From JAGQOZ01 sp041399205 (GTDB taxonomy: Bacteria; Planctomycetota; Planctomycetia; Pirellulales; Pirellulaceae), in NCBI GenBank assembly GCA_041399205.1, contig JAWKTK010000023.1, positions 62,001 to 126,000 on the forward strand: a stretch of 64,000 nucleotides of DNA, read 5' to 3'. Below, one piece after another: positions 20,668-29,902 of the stretch. Under the pieces are notes generated by a model that did no database searches, was not told where the DNA came from, and saw nothing but the letters and a program-made list of their open reading frames with translations. Numbering within the stretch: position 1 is the first letter of the stretch; the number at the start of each line of letters is the position of its first letter. A program made the translations under genes and the position numbers.

Positions 20668-21662
20668 TCAGCACTGTTTGCCGATTTCCGTTTCCGTAAT
20701 TCTTTGTTTATGAAGGACGCGATAAAGGCTGCGGCGACTGATGCCTAGATACTCAGCCGCTTGTCGTTTGTTTCATCAAGTCGCCGCAGTGTGCGAACCA
20801 CGTGCGCTCTTTGAACACAGCTGAGCGTTTGTGGGCATGGGTGTTTCGGGACGATTTCTGAGGCAGGTTTTCCCAGCGAATCACACGGTCCTCCGCCAGT
20901 ACCTTCGCACGTTGAATAACGTTTTTGAGCTGACGCACATTTCCCGGCCAGGTGTACGTAAAAAACGTCCCAAACGCTAGGATCGACGTCCCAGTCGTCC
21001 CTGCGAACTGTTTTGCCAGTAAGCGCAATGTCGTTATCGCGATCACGCAAGGGAGGTAGCTCAATGGTGATGGCGTTAATTCGATAGAAGAGATCCGCAC
21101 GAAAACGATGGGCAGCTACTGTCCTCTAGCTGTCGATTTGTTGCCGCGATCACTCGGACATTGATTCGCTGTTCGTGCAACGACCCAATTCTTCGTAACG
21201 AACCGTCCTCCAGTACACGAAGAAACTTGGGCTGCAGATTTCGAGACAGTTCGCCAATTTCGTCGATAAACAACGTGCCCCCATCTGCTTCTTGAAGCAA
21301 TCCGCGTTTGGACACATTAGCGCCGGTGAAGGAACCTTTTCGTGTCCAAATAGCTCACTTTCCAGAAGCGGTTCCGAAGCTGCCGCACAATTGAGCGTGA
21401 CCCATTTTTTCCTGGCGATGTGGCTTGTTTGGTGCAACAAACGAGCGACCACTTCTTTACCTGTGCCACTTTCTCCTTGAATAAGGATGGGGATTTGACT
21501 GTTGGCCAAGCGGTCTATCAATCGTTGCACTTCGATCATGGCCGCAGAATGCCCCAACGTCGGCGAAGCGGTCGGCCGAGATGTCGCCTTGTCTGGTGTT
21601 TCGCCGTTTCGCCGTAAATTACGGGCTTTGTCTAATGTGGTCGGCTGATAAGGTTGAAGCAT
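20668..21662 (-). CDS. Sigma-54-dependent transcriptional activator without receiver domain, frameshifted
   Basis: This is an AAA+ enhancer-binding protein that activates sigma-54 RNA polymerase. The Walker A motif GESGTGKE is at residues 63-70, counting from the chosen start MLQPYQPTTL (ATG 21662, GGAG site). SELFGHEKG and a GSFTGA loop (instead of GAFTGA) follow. Next are the Walker B GGTLFIDEIGEL, the sensor VRVIAATNR, and WPGNVRQLKNVIQRA. The C-terminal Fis-type helix-turn-helix (EYLGISRRSLYRVL) ends at a TGA at 20668. Frameshifts lie near 21330, 21110, 20950 and 20760. No receiver or GAF domain precedes the AAA+ part unless an earlier start is used. It is divergent from a gene with a good sigma-54 promoter, its likely target. 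Confidence 0.8.
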
Positions 21663-21738
21663 ACAAGTTATCTCCGTCAAGCGGCGCCCATCACGACTTC
21701 CGTTTTCCATTTCAGCATGGCATTTGAATTTTTTATTT

Positions 21739-21754
21739 GGGCACTGGTTTTGCA
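21739..21754 (+). promoter_or_regulatory. Sigma-54 (-24/-12) promoter
   Basis: GGGCACTGGTTTTGCA has the -24 GG at 21740-21741 and the -12 GC at 21752-21753, exactly 10 bases apart. The sequence is close to the TGGCAC-N5-TTGCA consensus. Transcription should start near 21765, about 30 bases before the ATG at 21794. The neighbouring divergent gene encodes a sigma-54 activator. Confidence 0.75.
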
Positions 21755-21793
21755 ATTCTTTGCCAATGTCCGGGTTTTCAGAAAGGAGTACCA

Positions 21794-22841
21794 ATGAGCT
21801 TGAATCTTTTGTGTCAGTACGGTTCTCTCAAGTTAAGAACTCCGTTGATTGTGGGGGCGTGTCCACTGACGATGGATCGTCCGATGCGAATTGCCATGGA
21901 GTCGGCTGGTGCCGCAGCGATTGTTCTGCCAACGCTGTTCGAAGAGCAGATTGTGTCTGCAAATACTCGAACCCTTACGGCCCAGGGCAATAGGCGGTTC
22001 CTACACAATTCAAATTCACCTCATTTCAATCCATCCTTTCACGACGCCCAGCATTGTCTGACGACGCTTCGGGCGGCAAACGAAGATACGTCTGTGCCGA
22101 TCATCGCTATTCTGGGCGGGCAAAATTCAGGTGACTGGCTTAACTTTGCCGCGAGGCTGGCGGAGGCTGGTGCCTCGGCGATCGAGCTAAACGTTTATCC
22201 TCCAGCAGAAGAAGAATTTGCGAGTCCCGAAGAGAGGGAAAACGAACTGGTGGAAATTGCCAGTCGCATTTCTCAGGCAATTTCCATCCCCCTGTTTGTG
22301 AAATTGGATCGACACCACACTAGCATCAGCCATCTCGCGCGACGGTTGCTTTCAGGAGTCGACGGCGTGACGCTGTTTGCCAAATTTCCCGTGACCGATA
22401 TTCGTTTGGACCGACCAGAAGTGGAGCTTAGATGGGATCTAACGGCGCCTGATTCGATCACCGATCTATTGGGGCCAGTTATGGAAGTTCATGCCAACTG
22501 CCCGTCTTTGGCGTTATGCATGCGGCGGAATTAACACAGCGGCAGACTTGATTAAGGCCATTTTGGCAGGCGCTGATGTCGGTATGGTAGTATCCGCTAT
22601 CTATCGTCATGGTGTCGACGTAATTCGTTCGCTTTTAGATGGTTTGATTGCTTACATGGAACACCATCATTTCGCGTCGCTCGGCGAACTGGAATCCGCC
22701 AGGCTAACTTGTCCCGAATTGGATCGACGCCGCGAAGATTATATCCACGCACTCGCGCAAAAGGTGCCGGGAGGCCAGACTCGAACGGACCAGGATCCGC
22801 ACGGCGATCGTTGGGGGCATCCGAACAACCATCCAAAATGA
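21794..22841 (+). CDS. Dihydroorotate-dehydrogenase-like flavoprotein, one frameshift
   Basis: ATG 21794 follows AGAAAGGAG. The fold is a TIM-barrel FMN enzyme of the class 1 dihydroorotate dehydrogenase group: LRTPLIVGACPLTMD at the N-terminus, AGAAAIVLPTLFEEQI, PIIAILGG, and ASAIELNVYPPAEEE. The strand IPLFVKLDRHHTSISHLAR carries the FMN-contacting lysine. The first frame breaks near 22510 and continues as CGGINTAADLIKAILAGADV, then LTCPELDRRREDYIHAL to 22841. Stand-alone copies outside pyrimidine operons are known. The sigma-54 promoter suggests a conditional redox role rather than pyrimidine synthesis, but the substrate is unknown. Confidence 0.75.
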
Positions 22842-22907
22842 TGACGGTCTTTGCGTAGTCTAACAGAATGCTTCGGTTCTATTCTTTTTCGCGAAGAAAG
22901 CACTTCG

Positions 22908-23525
22908 TTAACGCCCGGCATTTGTGGGCGGCGCCAGTGGGTCAAAGTAATATGGATTAAACGTCTTTTCCGCACGCCACGTGGTTTTCGGCTGAACCGC
23001 AGCGGGCGCTGGCAACGTGAGTTTGGGCGGAAAATAGGATTCATAGCTGGGCGTGGGCGGATAGGCCGGAGCAAGATTGTCCGCAATTCCACTCGGTTGC
23101 CGCCAGTTGGTTGCAGGTTGCTGCTGCAACGCGTCTTGCTGCGAATAGAAATGTCCGGTAGCTAGTTCGTACGGATAGCTGGGGTGAACAAAGAACTGAT
23201 TTCCATCCCATGACATCCCTTCGTCATTAAAGTAGATGACTCGTCCGCCCAATGCCTCGCGACTTGACGGTCGCCCTCGTTCGCCAGGAAAAAATGGAAG
23301 CGTATTCGTAGCAACCGTGTAGTTCGGAAAATGATAATAAACGTTTCCGCTGTACGTCAGTTGAACCCGCCTATTGTTGGCCAACCAAGGACGACCACAA
23401 GCTGGCGGACAATTCCCTGCGGTCTGCATTTGAGCATTCGCCACGGTGGTGACAGCGAACAAGATCGCAAAGCAACTAAAAGCTCGCAATCTTCGTAACC
23501 AATTGAATGTCATTGTATTGAACAT
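22908..23525 (-). CDS. Secreted hypothetical protein
   Basis: The frame starts at ATG 23525 (MFNTMTFNWLRRLRAFSCF) with a GAGGTAAAG ribosome site. A signal peptide ends at about VANAQ. The mature part has CPPACGRPWLANNRR near residue 45, a tyrosine-rich beta segment (TYSGNVYYHFPNY) and a Pro-rich C-terminus. No catalytic motif or known domain is seen. It lies downstream of glgX on the same strand, 137 bases after its stop, so it could be the last gene of that transcript. It looks intact. Confidence 0.55.
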   Translation of the reverse strand: MFNTMTFNWLRRLRAFSCFAILFAVTTVANAQMQTAGNCPPACGRPWLANNRRVQLTYSGNVYYHFPNYTVATNTLPFFPGERGRPSSREALGGRVIYFNDEGMSWDGNQFFVHPSYPYELATGHFYSQQDALQQQPATNWRQPSGIADNLAPAYPPTPSYESYFPPKLTLPAPAAVQPKTTWRAEKTFNPYYFDPLAPPTNAGR

Positions 23526-23662
23526 GCGCTTTACCTCACCCATCTACGTTGCCGTGACCTCGCACCAGTGAAGTAGACTGCAAGCTTCGTGCCAATTATC
23601 TGAAGTGCCTAGCATGATTGGTAAATCAAGCTCACTACATGGAAGCATGTGAAGGCGACTCG

Positions 23663-25732
23663 TCAGCGCGTTAGCACCACGACACTTTGGCCCAAGACCG
23701 TCAAAGACGCGTTTTGGACAACGACACCGGCGTTGACGTCAATGTCACGAGGGCTCGATTGCGACGTATCAATGACGCGGCGCCATTGGCCCTGGGTGCC
23801 TTCATGAAGTCCGAATTCCAAGTCGTTTACTGCCGCATTGATCATGACGTAGAAATCGTTGTCGTGCTGAGATGCACCGTGTAAACAATAAGCCAACTGC
23901 TGCGAACTATCTGACATATCCACGAATGGCCCTGCGCCATACCAGCGGATGTCGCTCCGCCAAAAGCGAGAACGACTGAACGAAGGATGCGATTTGCGAA
24001 ACGAAATCATTTCGCGGAAAAAACGAAAGACGTCTTGGTGCCGCTGAAGGTTGCTCCAATCCAACCAACTGATTTCGTTATCTTGATTGTATGGGTTGTT
24101 GTTTCCCTGCTGCGAATTCAGAAATTCATCGCCCATGCGGAACATTGGCGTGCCGTTGGAAAGCATCAGCAAGCAGAAAAAGTTCTTCACCAGTTGCTGA
24201 CGCAATCGTTGGACTTTTTGCGGCACACCTTCTTGTGCCTTCCCAGCCGCAATTACATCTGTATTCCGTGCGCCATCTTGATTATTGTGCCCATTGGCCC
24301 AATTCCGCCTTTGGCGAAACGCAACCAAATCGTACAGTGTGGACCCATCGTGTGAAGTGACATAATTCACGCTTAGCGATGGTTGGTACGCGTGCATGCA
24401 GTCGTCGGGAAACAGATCGTCACTTCCATAAAGGCGAGTCATCAGTTCTGGGATCATGCCAGAATCACCTCGGACGAATCGCTGCAGGGTGTCTCGGTAA
24501 CGAGAATTCCACTGCATCGCTCGTTGACCGGGAAATTTACGACCGAGTTGAAATTCGCCACCGGCATCCCACGGTTCTGCAATGATGCGATTGTCGCTTA
24601 ATTCTGCTTCGGTACCGATATCGCTAATGATCGGAGGATTGTCCAGGTTAATGGAACCGTCATCATTTCGAGTGAAAATGGATGCCAAATCAAACCGGAA
24701 ACCGTCGACGTGCATCTGCTTGTCCCAATAGCGAAGGCTTTCCAAAATGCATCTTCGCATGGCTCGATTAGAGGAATGAATTGTGTTGCCCGTTCCACTG
24801 TAGTTAGCGTACGGGACGTCCGCATTGCCTGTCACAATATAGGCCGTGCTATTGTCAATCCCTTTCCAGCTGTACGTAGGCCCTCGATGGTCGCCTTCAC
24901 ACGTGTGGTTGTAAACCACGTCTAGAATGACTTCGATTCCTTCCGCATGCAACGCCTTCACCATAGTGCGGAATTCATTGTGTTGTTCGCACGCGTTGGG
25001 ATCCGTTGCATAAGCGTGATGAGGCGAAAAAAAGTTCAGCGGCATGTAGCCCCAGTAGTTGTTTTCGTCTGGATCGAATTGAAACACAGGCATCAATTCC
25101 ACCGCGGTAATGCCGAGACTCTTTAAGTACGGGATCTTGTCAATAACACCCAAAAACGTTCCTCGATGCGATTCCGATACATTCGAACTGGCGTGCTGGG
25201 TAAAACCTCGCACATGCAATTCGTAGATGACCAAATTCCAGTCATGACGAGGCTGCTGATCATCCTGCCAGTCGAATGTGCATTCCGGAAATGGCAACAC
25301 TCCCAGCGGAGCTTTTCCAGCGTTCGAACCAGGGCGACATGCCGCCTGACGATTGAAATCGCTAGGAAAGAAAACCGAATGTGCGTAAGGGTCCAGCAAG
25401 ATTTTTTCAAAATCAAAACTGTGCCAGTTGTAACCTGGTTCCGGCGCCGGTCCATCTACTTGGTATGCATAATAGCGCGCAGTTTGTTGTGCGGTTTTCG
25501 TCGCTTCCCACGGTATGCGACAATGCCACACTGGCCCCGACTTGTTCTTGAGATAGTCAAAGTCATATTCGCACATCGGGCGAACAACGTCAGTTGCCGA
25601 ATACAACAGCAAACGCACTCGCGTTGCATGCTTGGAGTAGAGTGCAAAATTGTACGCCCTTTCGCTGGCCACCACACTGGCTCCCAAGGGAAACACTGCT
25701 CCTTCGATCGTTTCCCAGCGATTGGATTGCAT
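23663..25732 (-). CDS. glgX: Glycogen debranching enzyme (GH13 isoamylase type)
   Basis: This is an intact 689-residue cytoplasmic enzyme that hydrolyses alpha-1,6 branches of glycogen or limit dextrins. The N-terminal CBM48-like domain (about 10-110) is followed by the GH13 barrel. The nucleophile is Asp348 in DGFRFDLA, the acid/base is Glu386 in IIAEPWD, and the third Asp is Asp462 in SHDGSTLYD. DVVYNH near residue 271 is region I. The length matches GlgX/isoamylase. It is the third gene of a csrA-adh-glgX run, with only 11 bases between adh and glgX. It has no frameshift, unlike most of its surroundings. Confidence 0.93.
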   Translation of the reverse strand: MQSNRWETIEGAVFPLGASVVASERAYNFALYSKHATRVRLLLYSATDVVRPMCEYDFDYLKNKSGPVWHCRIPWEATKTAQQTARYYAYQVDGPAPEPGYNWHSFDFEKILLDPYAHSVFFPSDFNRQAACRPGSNAGKAPLGVLPFPECTFDWQDDQQPRHDWNLVIYELHVRGFTQHASSNVSESHRGTFLGVIDKIPYLKSLGITAVELMPVFQFDPDENNYWGYMPLNFFSPHHAYATDPNACEQHNEFRTMVKALHAEGIEVILDVVYNHTCEGDHRGPTYSWKGIDNSTAYIVTGNADVPYANYSGTGNTIHSSNRAMRRCILESLRYWDKQMHVDGFRFDLASIFTRNDDGSINLDNPPIISDIGTEAELSDNRIIAEPWDAGGEFQLGRKFPGQRAMQWNSRYRDTLQRFVRGDSGMIPELMTRLYGSDDLFPDDCMHAYQPSLSVNYVTSHDGSTLYDLVAFRQRRNWANGHNNQDGARNTDVIAAGKAQEGVPQKVQRLRQQLVKNFFCLLMLSNGTPMFRMGDEFLNSQQGNNNPYNQDNEISWLDWSNLQRHQDVFRFFREMISFRKSHPSFSRSRFWRSDIRWYGAGPFVDMSDSSQQLAYCLHGASQHDNDFYVMINAAVNDLEFGLHEGTQGQWRRVIDTSQSSPRDIDVNAGVVVQNASLTVLGQSVVVLTR

Positions 25733-25743
25733 TGAGACTTTTC

Positions 25744-26753
25744 CTATTGTTGAATTTTCAGGACTTTAGCGCCTCGAGCGTGACCAAACTTCAAATCCAG
25801 TAACGCTTGATTGGCTGCTTCCAACGGATAGATCTCTACTTCGGGGCGAATGGGGATCTGGGCGGCAATGGACAGAAAATCCACGATGTCCGTGCGAGTG
25901 ATATTCGCCACGGTTTTGATTTCTTTCTCCATCCACAAATGCTGTTCGTAACTTAACTCCATCAGCTGCGATTTGTCCGTTTCCTCCTTTCGAATCGCAT
26001 TGATCACTAGTCGACCGCCGGGACGCAAGTTGTGCAGCGCATGGACAACGGGCTTCCAAGCGGGCGTGGTATCAATAATGGCATGCAGCAATTCAGGTGC
26101 CAAATCGGAGATGTCGCCTGCCCAGGTCGCCCCCAGTGACAAAGCGAGTTCCCTAGCTTCTTTATCACGCGCGAAAACATAAACGGACAAATGAGGCGAA
26201 AGATACTTGGCCAATTGCAGCACCAAATGAGCGGACGCGCCAAATCCTGTGAGACCCAATCGCTGGCCATCCGCAATTCGCGAAAGACGCAGCGCTCGAT
26301 ACCCAATCGCACCAGCACAAAGCAACGGCGCGGCCTGGGTGTCAGAAAACTCGCTCGGAATGTCGTACGTGTACCGCGCCGGAACCAAATGTATTCTGCA
26401 TAACCACTGGCGCGTCACGGCCAGTGGCGAAATTCGGGACTCAGGTTTTCATCAGCGTCACCGGTCGAATCGAAGATCCAACCCACGCCAACTCGCTGGC
26501 CAACCGCTCGATTCGTCACTTCGTGCCCGACCTCTTCCACGATGCCCACAATTTGATGTCCCAAAATCATGGGCAACTGCGATGGAGGCGTTCGGCCTTC
26601 TATCTCGTCCAATTCTGTGTGGCAAACTCCGCACGCAGATATGCGAATGAGCACATTATGCCGTCCTGTCGTTGGCTTAGGTAACTCGACCAATTCCAGC
26701 GGCGTCGCTGATTTATCAAGTGCACCAACTTGTTTAAGGATCATCGCTTTCAT
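25744..26753 (-). CDS. Zinc-dependent alcohol dehydrogenase-like protein, one frameshift
   Basis: This is a medium-chain dehydrogenase. The N-terminal GroES-like domain has the catalytic-zinc Cys in ISACGVCHTELDEIEG, GHQIVGIVEEVG, and GQRVGVGW. A frameshift near 26410 separates it from the cofactor domain: AAPLLCAGAIGYRALR, LGLTGFGASAHLVLQLA (NAD(P)-binding), and PGGRLVINAIRKEE. The segment that normally carries four Cys ligands of the structural zinc reads FDSTGDADENLSPEF and has none. ATG 26753 overlaps the csrA stop by 4 bases (ATGA), so translation is probably coupled. The likely role is aldehyde/alcohol redox balance, perhaps fermentative. Confidence 0.8.
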
Positions 26754-27001
26754 GGCGGAGTTTGGATGCCTGGCAAGGCCGTGCTTTCCCAACTTGAATT
26801 GGTAGTCGTGTCCGAAATAGTGGACGGCGCAGGTTCTTGGTCTTCCTGTATTTCAATCCACAATTCGCTGCGGAAAATTGTCACATCGGACGGAGCAACG
26901 AAACCAAGTTTAACCGTTTGGCCACGAACTCGTAGTACCGTAATGTTTATGTTCGACCCAATTTGTATTTCATCACCCGCTTTGCGTTCGAAAATCAGCA
27001 T
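26750..27001 (-). CDS. csrA: Carbon storage regulator CsrA
   Basis: This is an 83-residue RNA-binding translational regulator. ATG 27001 has an AGGAG site 7 bases upstream. It begins MLIFERKAGDEIQIGSNI and has NAP-like FVAPSDVTIFRSELW. The RNA-contacting arginines of E. coli CsrA (Arg6 and Arg44) are both present at the same positions. The C-terminal tail (about 53-83) is longer than the 61-residue E. coli protein and rich in Ser and Thr. It is the first gene of csrA-adh-glgX. Its own ribosome site (CAGGAGAG) contains a GGA, the core of CsrA targets, so self-control is possible. A csrA gene directly before glgX is striking because CsrA regulates glycogen metabolism elsewhere. Confidence 0.88.
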   Translation of the reverse strand: MLIFERKAGDEIQIGSNINITVLRVRGQTVKLGFVAPSDVTIFRSELWIEIQEDQEPAPSTISDTTTNSSWESTALPGIQTPP

Positions 27002-27376
27002 CGGCGCTCTCCTGCGAAGTTTTGCATGCAGACTGCATAGGATTTCACACGCCAACAAACTCTATCTTCGAAACAGAGATTGCAGGCAACGACGGCATTA
27101 TGGCAGAAGAAAAAGACAAGCAGATCGAGTTAAACGCCGCAACCTTCTGGTGCGAATGACCAGCCTCAAATGAACTGCACGTTCGCAGCGGCGCGAAATT
27201 TGCCACAGAAATCATCTGACCGAAAAGACCATCTAGCTGCCCTGGTTATGCAGTCAGAATGAAAACTCGAAGCGTTTTGAAACTCAGCTCTTTCAGCGAA
27301 ATGGCGAAGGCGACAAGTTGGCGTGATCCAGTGAACGTCGACGAAACAGTCACCAACAATCAGAAAGGAATGCAGT
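27002..27376. promoter_or_regulatory. Divergent intergenic region between csrA and the coiled-coil gene
   Basis: This 375-base stretch must carry the promoters for csrA (leftward) and for the coiled-coil gene (rightward). I see no convincing sigma-70 or sigma-54 pair and no intact open frame. The only clear signals are the ribosome sites at the two ends. Confidence 0.35.
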
Positions 27377-27761
27377 ATGACTACCGAACTACAATCACAA
27401 ATGCATAGTCAGCACCGCGACGCAAAATCCGTTGGACAGTTGGGTTGATGACATTTACATGTGGCGAGCAGAGCACAAGCAGGCCATGGCGTGGCTGTCA
27501 CAAATCGAGGCCACTTTACGTCAAGCGGATACTCGACTGGAACGACATCGTTCCAGTATTGATAGTCAAGTGCGCCATATCCAGCAGCACGAACATGAAA
27601 TCGTCCTGCAGCAGCAACGCGATCGCACAGACGATTCCACTGAATTAGCCGAACAGCACGCGGATTTTCTTTCCAAACAGGATAAGCTGCGAATGGCACA
27701 CGCGAACCTTGGTGACGACCATCGAACTCGACAAACGCGGATTCGGCAGCTTGTTAGATGA
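27377..27761 (+). CDS. Coiled-coil hypothetical protein, one frameshift
   Basis: ATG 27377 follows AGAAAGGAATG. The first 18 codons (MTTELQSQMHSQHRDAK) shift into the main frame if one A is added to the A4 run near 27423, giving DAKNPLDSWVDDIYMW. The result is about 128 residues, almost fully helical, with heptad-like repeats rich in Gln, His and Glu (IDSQVRHIQQHEHEIVLQQQ). No family is recognised. It is divergent from csrA and followed by a strong hairpin, so it is probably a single-gene transcript. Confidence 0.5.
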
Positions 27762-27798
27762 AATCATGAATCATGATTAAAACCACATTGAGTGTGTT

Positions 27799-27822
27799 TC
27801 TGTGGCGCATATCCGCCACAGA
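27799..27822 (+). terminator. Hairpin, likely terminator
   Basis: A perfect 9-bp stem, TCTGTGGCG with CGCCACAGA, encloses a 6-base loop 38 bases after the coiled-coil gene stop. There is only a short TTT after it, so termination strength is uncertain. Confidence 0.6.
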
Positions 27823-27834
27823 AGTTTCGTTCAC

Positions 27835-27908
27835 GTAGGCGAGTCTTGCCCCAAACTCGCAAATAAGTAATGGACTTCGTAGTGTCTGTCTCGGAGATAC
27901 AGACCTAC
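27835..27908. repeat. Two GTAG-type palindromic elements
   Basis: The first element, starting GTAGGCGAGT, has a 6-bp stem (27839-27844 with 27855-27860). The second (27879-27908) is 30 bp, starts GTAGTGTCTGT and ends ACAGACCTAC. The second has the same length and the same GTAGTG/CTAC ends as the element at 41836-41865. Confidence 0.6.
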
Positions 27909-28366
27909 GTGAAGAGAATAAATAGCAGGACAGATATGCGTGCGGACGAGCGAGGCAGTGTGTATCCAGAAATCCGCCAATGTGGTTTCGGCGTCTACGT
28001 GATCTTCTTCGGTACGCAACTTTTCCAGAATAGGCCGTGGTTATTGAAGTAGTGTTCGCATCGTGGACATTCCTTTAGTCATTTCAATGGAATTCTAAAA
28101 TGGCAGTCACGTTTTTAACGCATCCCGACACGGTGGCTCGCATGGAGATGTTAAATCAAGCAATCCAATGCTCACAACGAACTTCGCTCGTCAGTCCTCC
28201 GCAATTGGCTGGGGATGCCAATCAGGAAGATCGACAATTGTCAACGCCCGAACAGAGGAGATTGAAAACGCGAAAACCGGCGGATTAACTTTTTGGCCGC
28301 CATTCGAAAAAGACACTTTGCGCCTTTTGGGGGCCGTAAACCTCCGAATGTGATTCGATTGATGAG
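27909..28366. other. Non-coding or weakly coding stretch
   Basis: Only a 62-codon frame at 28100-28288 (MAVTFLTHPDTVARMEM) is visible. It lacks a clear ribosome site and any recognisable motif, so I do not call it a gene. The end of this stretch should hold the promoter of the acylase-like gene. Confidence 0.3.
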
Positions 28367-29640
28367 ATGCGAAAGGTGCTTTTTCTGAACGAAAAGGTGC
28401 ACGCCATGCGGATCGGCCGTAAACCAAAGGCGATTTACGTCGCTGGCATGCCGATTCGCTTGGCCCGATGTCCGAGCGGCACTATGGAATTGTGGGCCGA
28501 CACTGAGGCCGGTTTGGCTGCAGGTATCGGGCTGGCGCACGCCATTGATCGATTCGGCCAGATGTCGCTGGCCAAACTACTAGGTCAGGGTAGGTTAAGC
28601 GAATGTCTGTCCGCAGGAAGGGAAGCGTTACATGCAGACATCTTCGCACGCAACATGGGGTTTGCCCATTTCGCGTCGTGCGAATTGGATCGTGTTCCTG
28701 AGCATTCTTTGTCACTACTGGAAGCGTATTGTCTGGGAGTTAACCACGTCATCCGACACGGTTGGCGTCCTTTCGAAATGCGATTATGGCGTTATTCCCC
28801 AGAGACTTGGCGACGTGTCGATTCGTTGCTAGTCGCCAAGCTGATCATCTATTTCTTAGGTCATTCGCAGCGCGAGATGGAACACTTCTTGGTCCGTTCG
28901 ATTCAACGTGGCACGTCCGTCTCCAAGCTTCAACGCTTGTTCGCTCCGCACTTGGACGGTCTGACAAACGAATTGATTGGCTTGATAAAGGCAATTCACG
29001 TAAATCCATTGCATTCACCTGATTCACTTGATGGCAGGATTCCACGTTCGGCAGCCAGTAACAATTGGGCTGTTGCTGGTTGGCGTACCGTGTCAGGGTT
29101 CCCAATTGAATGCCATGACCCTCATTTGCCGTGCAATTTCCTTCCGCAGCCGTGGTACGAAATGGGAACGCACCTCGGCGATCGATATTCGTTAGGTGTC
29201 ACCATCCCCGGTGTCCCTGGATTCTTGATGGGACGCAACAATGACGTCTCGTTCGGATATACCCATGGTTTCATGGACATGTTGGATTACTTTGTGGAAG
29301 AATGCCGAGCGGGCCACTTTGTCGAAGATGGAGATTTGTGCGATTTCCAAGTTCGCACCGAAACCATTGTGCGACGACGACGTTCGGCCGTGACAATTCC
29401 GGTTTTTTGAAAGCCAATGTTCCCGAAGAGATCTGCCATGATCCAATTTCCTGAAATCGGCTTTATGCGAAAGATTTGCCAAACTGGTTTGGCTCATCAA
29501 TACAAACAACTTGGAAACGTCGACTCCTAACCATGGCGATTTCCGCCATCTTCGAAAGCACTAATTCTCGCGATCATTTTGAGACGCAAAAATTGTCATG
29601 CTCGCGACAGAACGAAACTTGGACCGCTGCATCGGGCTAT
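28367..29640 (+). pseudogene. Penicillin-acylase-family Ntn hydrolase, truncated and frameshifted
   Basis: The intact first frame (28367-29410) has the two parts of this family. The alpha chain contains WADTEAGLAAGIGLAHAIDRF, the usual ExGxPHI-like entry region. The self-cleavage site follows at ASNNWAVAGWRT, with the N-terminal nucleophile Ser231, then ECHDPHLP and IPGVPGFLMGRNNDVSFGYTHG. These enzymes cleave amides such as acyl-homoserine lactones or side-chain amides. Relatives have about 750 residues. Here the frame ends at 347 after a T6 run (29402-29407). Adding one T extends it a little (LKANVPEEICHDP), and weak matches continue in other frames to about 29640, but the C-terminal third is missing. 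There is no clear signal peptide. Confidence 0.7.
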
Positions 29641-29844
29641 TACCGTGGAGGAATTCTCGTGCAACGCTTCGCTATCGCAACTGCCAACGTCTTGGAATTT
29701 GCCAACGTCTTCGTTCCTGTCCTAGTCAATAAGTTCGGTTTGACGATTGCTATGGTCGTGGTCGCCAATCTGTCGTTGTTTGTCCTGTTGGTTTGGTCAA
29801 CGTATTTTTCAGGATGGCTCGAACGAATCTACCTGACATCTTGA
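29641..29844 (+). pseudogene. Membrane-protein fragment
   Basis: The last 65 codons of a frame read LVQRFAIATANVLEFANVFV, then KFGLTIAMVVVANLSLFVLLVWSTYF, and end at 29844. They contain one or two hydrophobic helices, like the end of a multi-span transporter. They follow the acylase remains without a start of their own, so this is a leftover of another gene. I cannot name the family. Confidence 0.3.
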
Positions 29845-29902
29845 CTTGGGAAAATTTGGGAGTTGAGTCGTCAGGAAATGGCTTTGGCCGAACCGATCAG
29901 CC

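Noticed and set aside
28100..28288. 62-codon frame starting MAVTFLTHPD
   Set aside because: No Shine-Dalgarno site and no motif; too little to call a gene.
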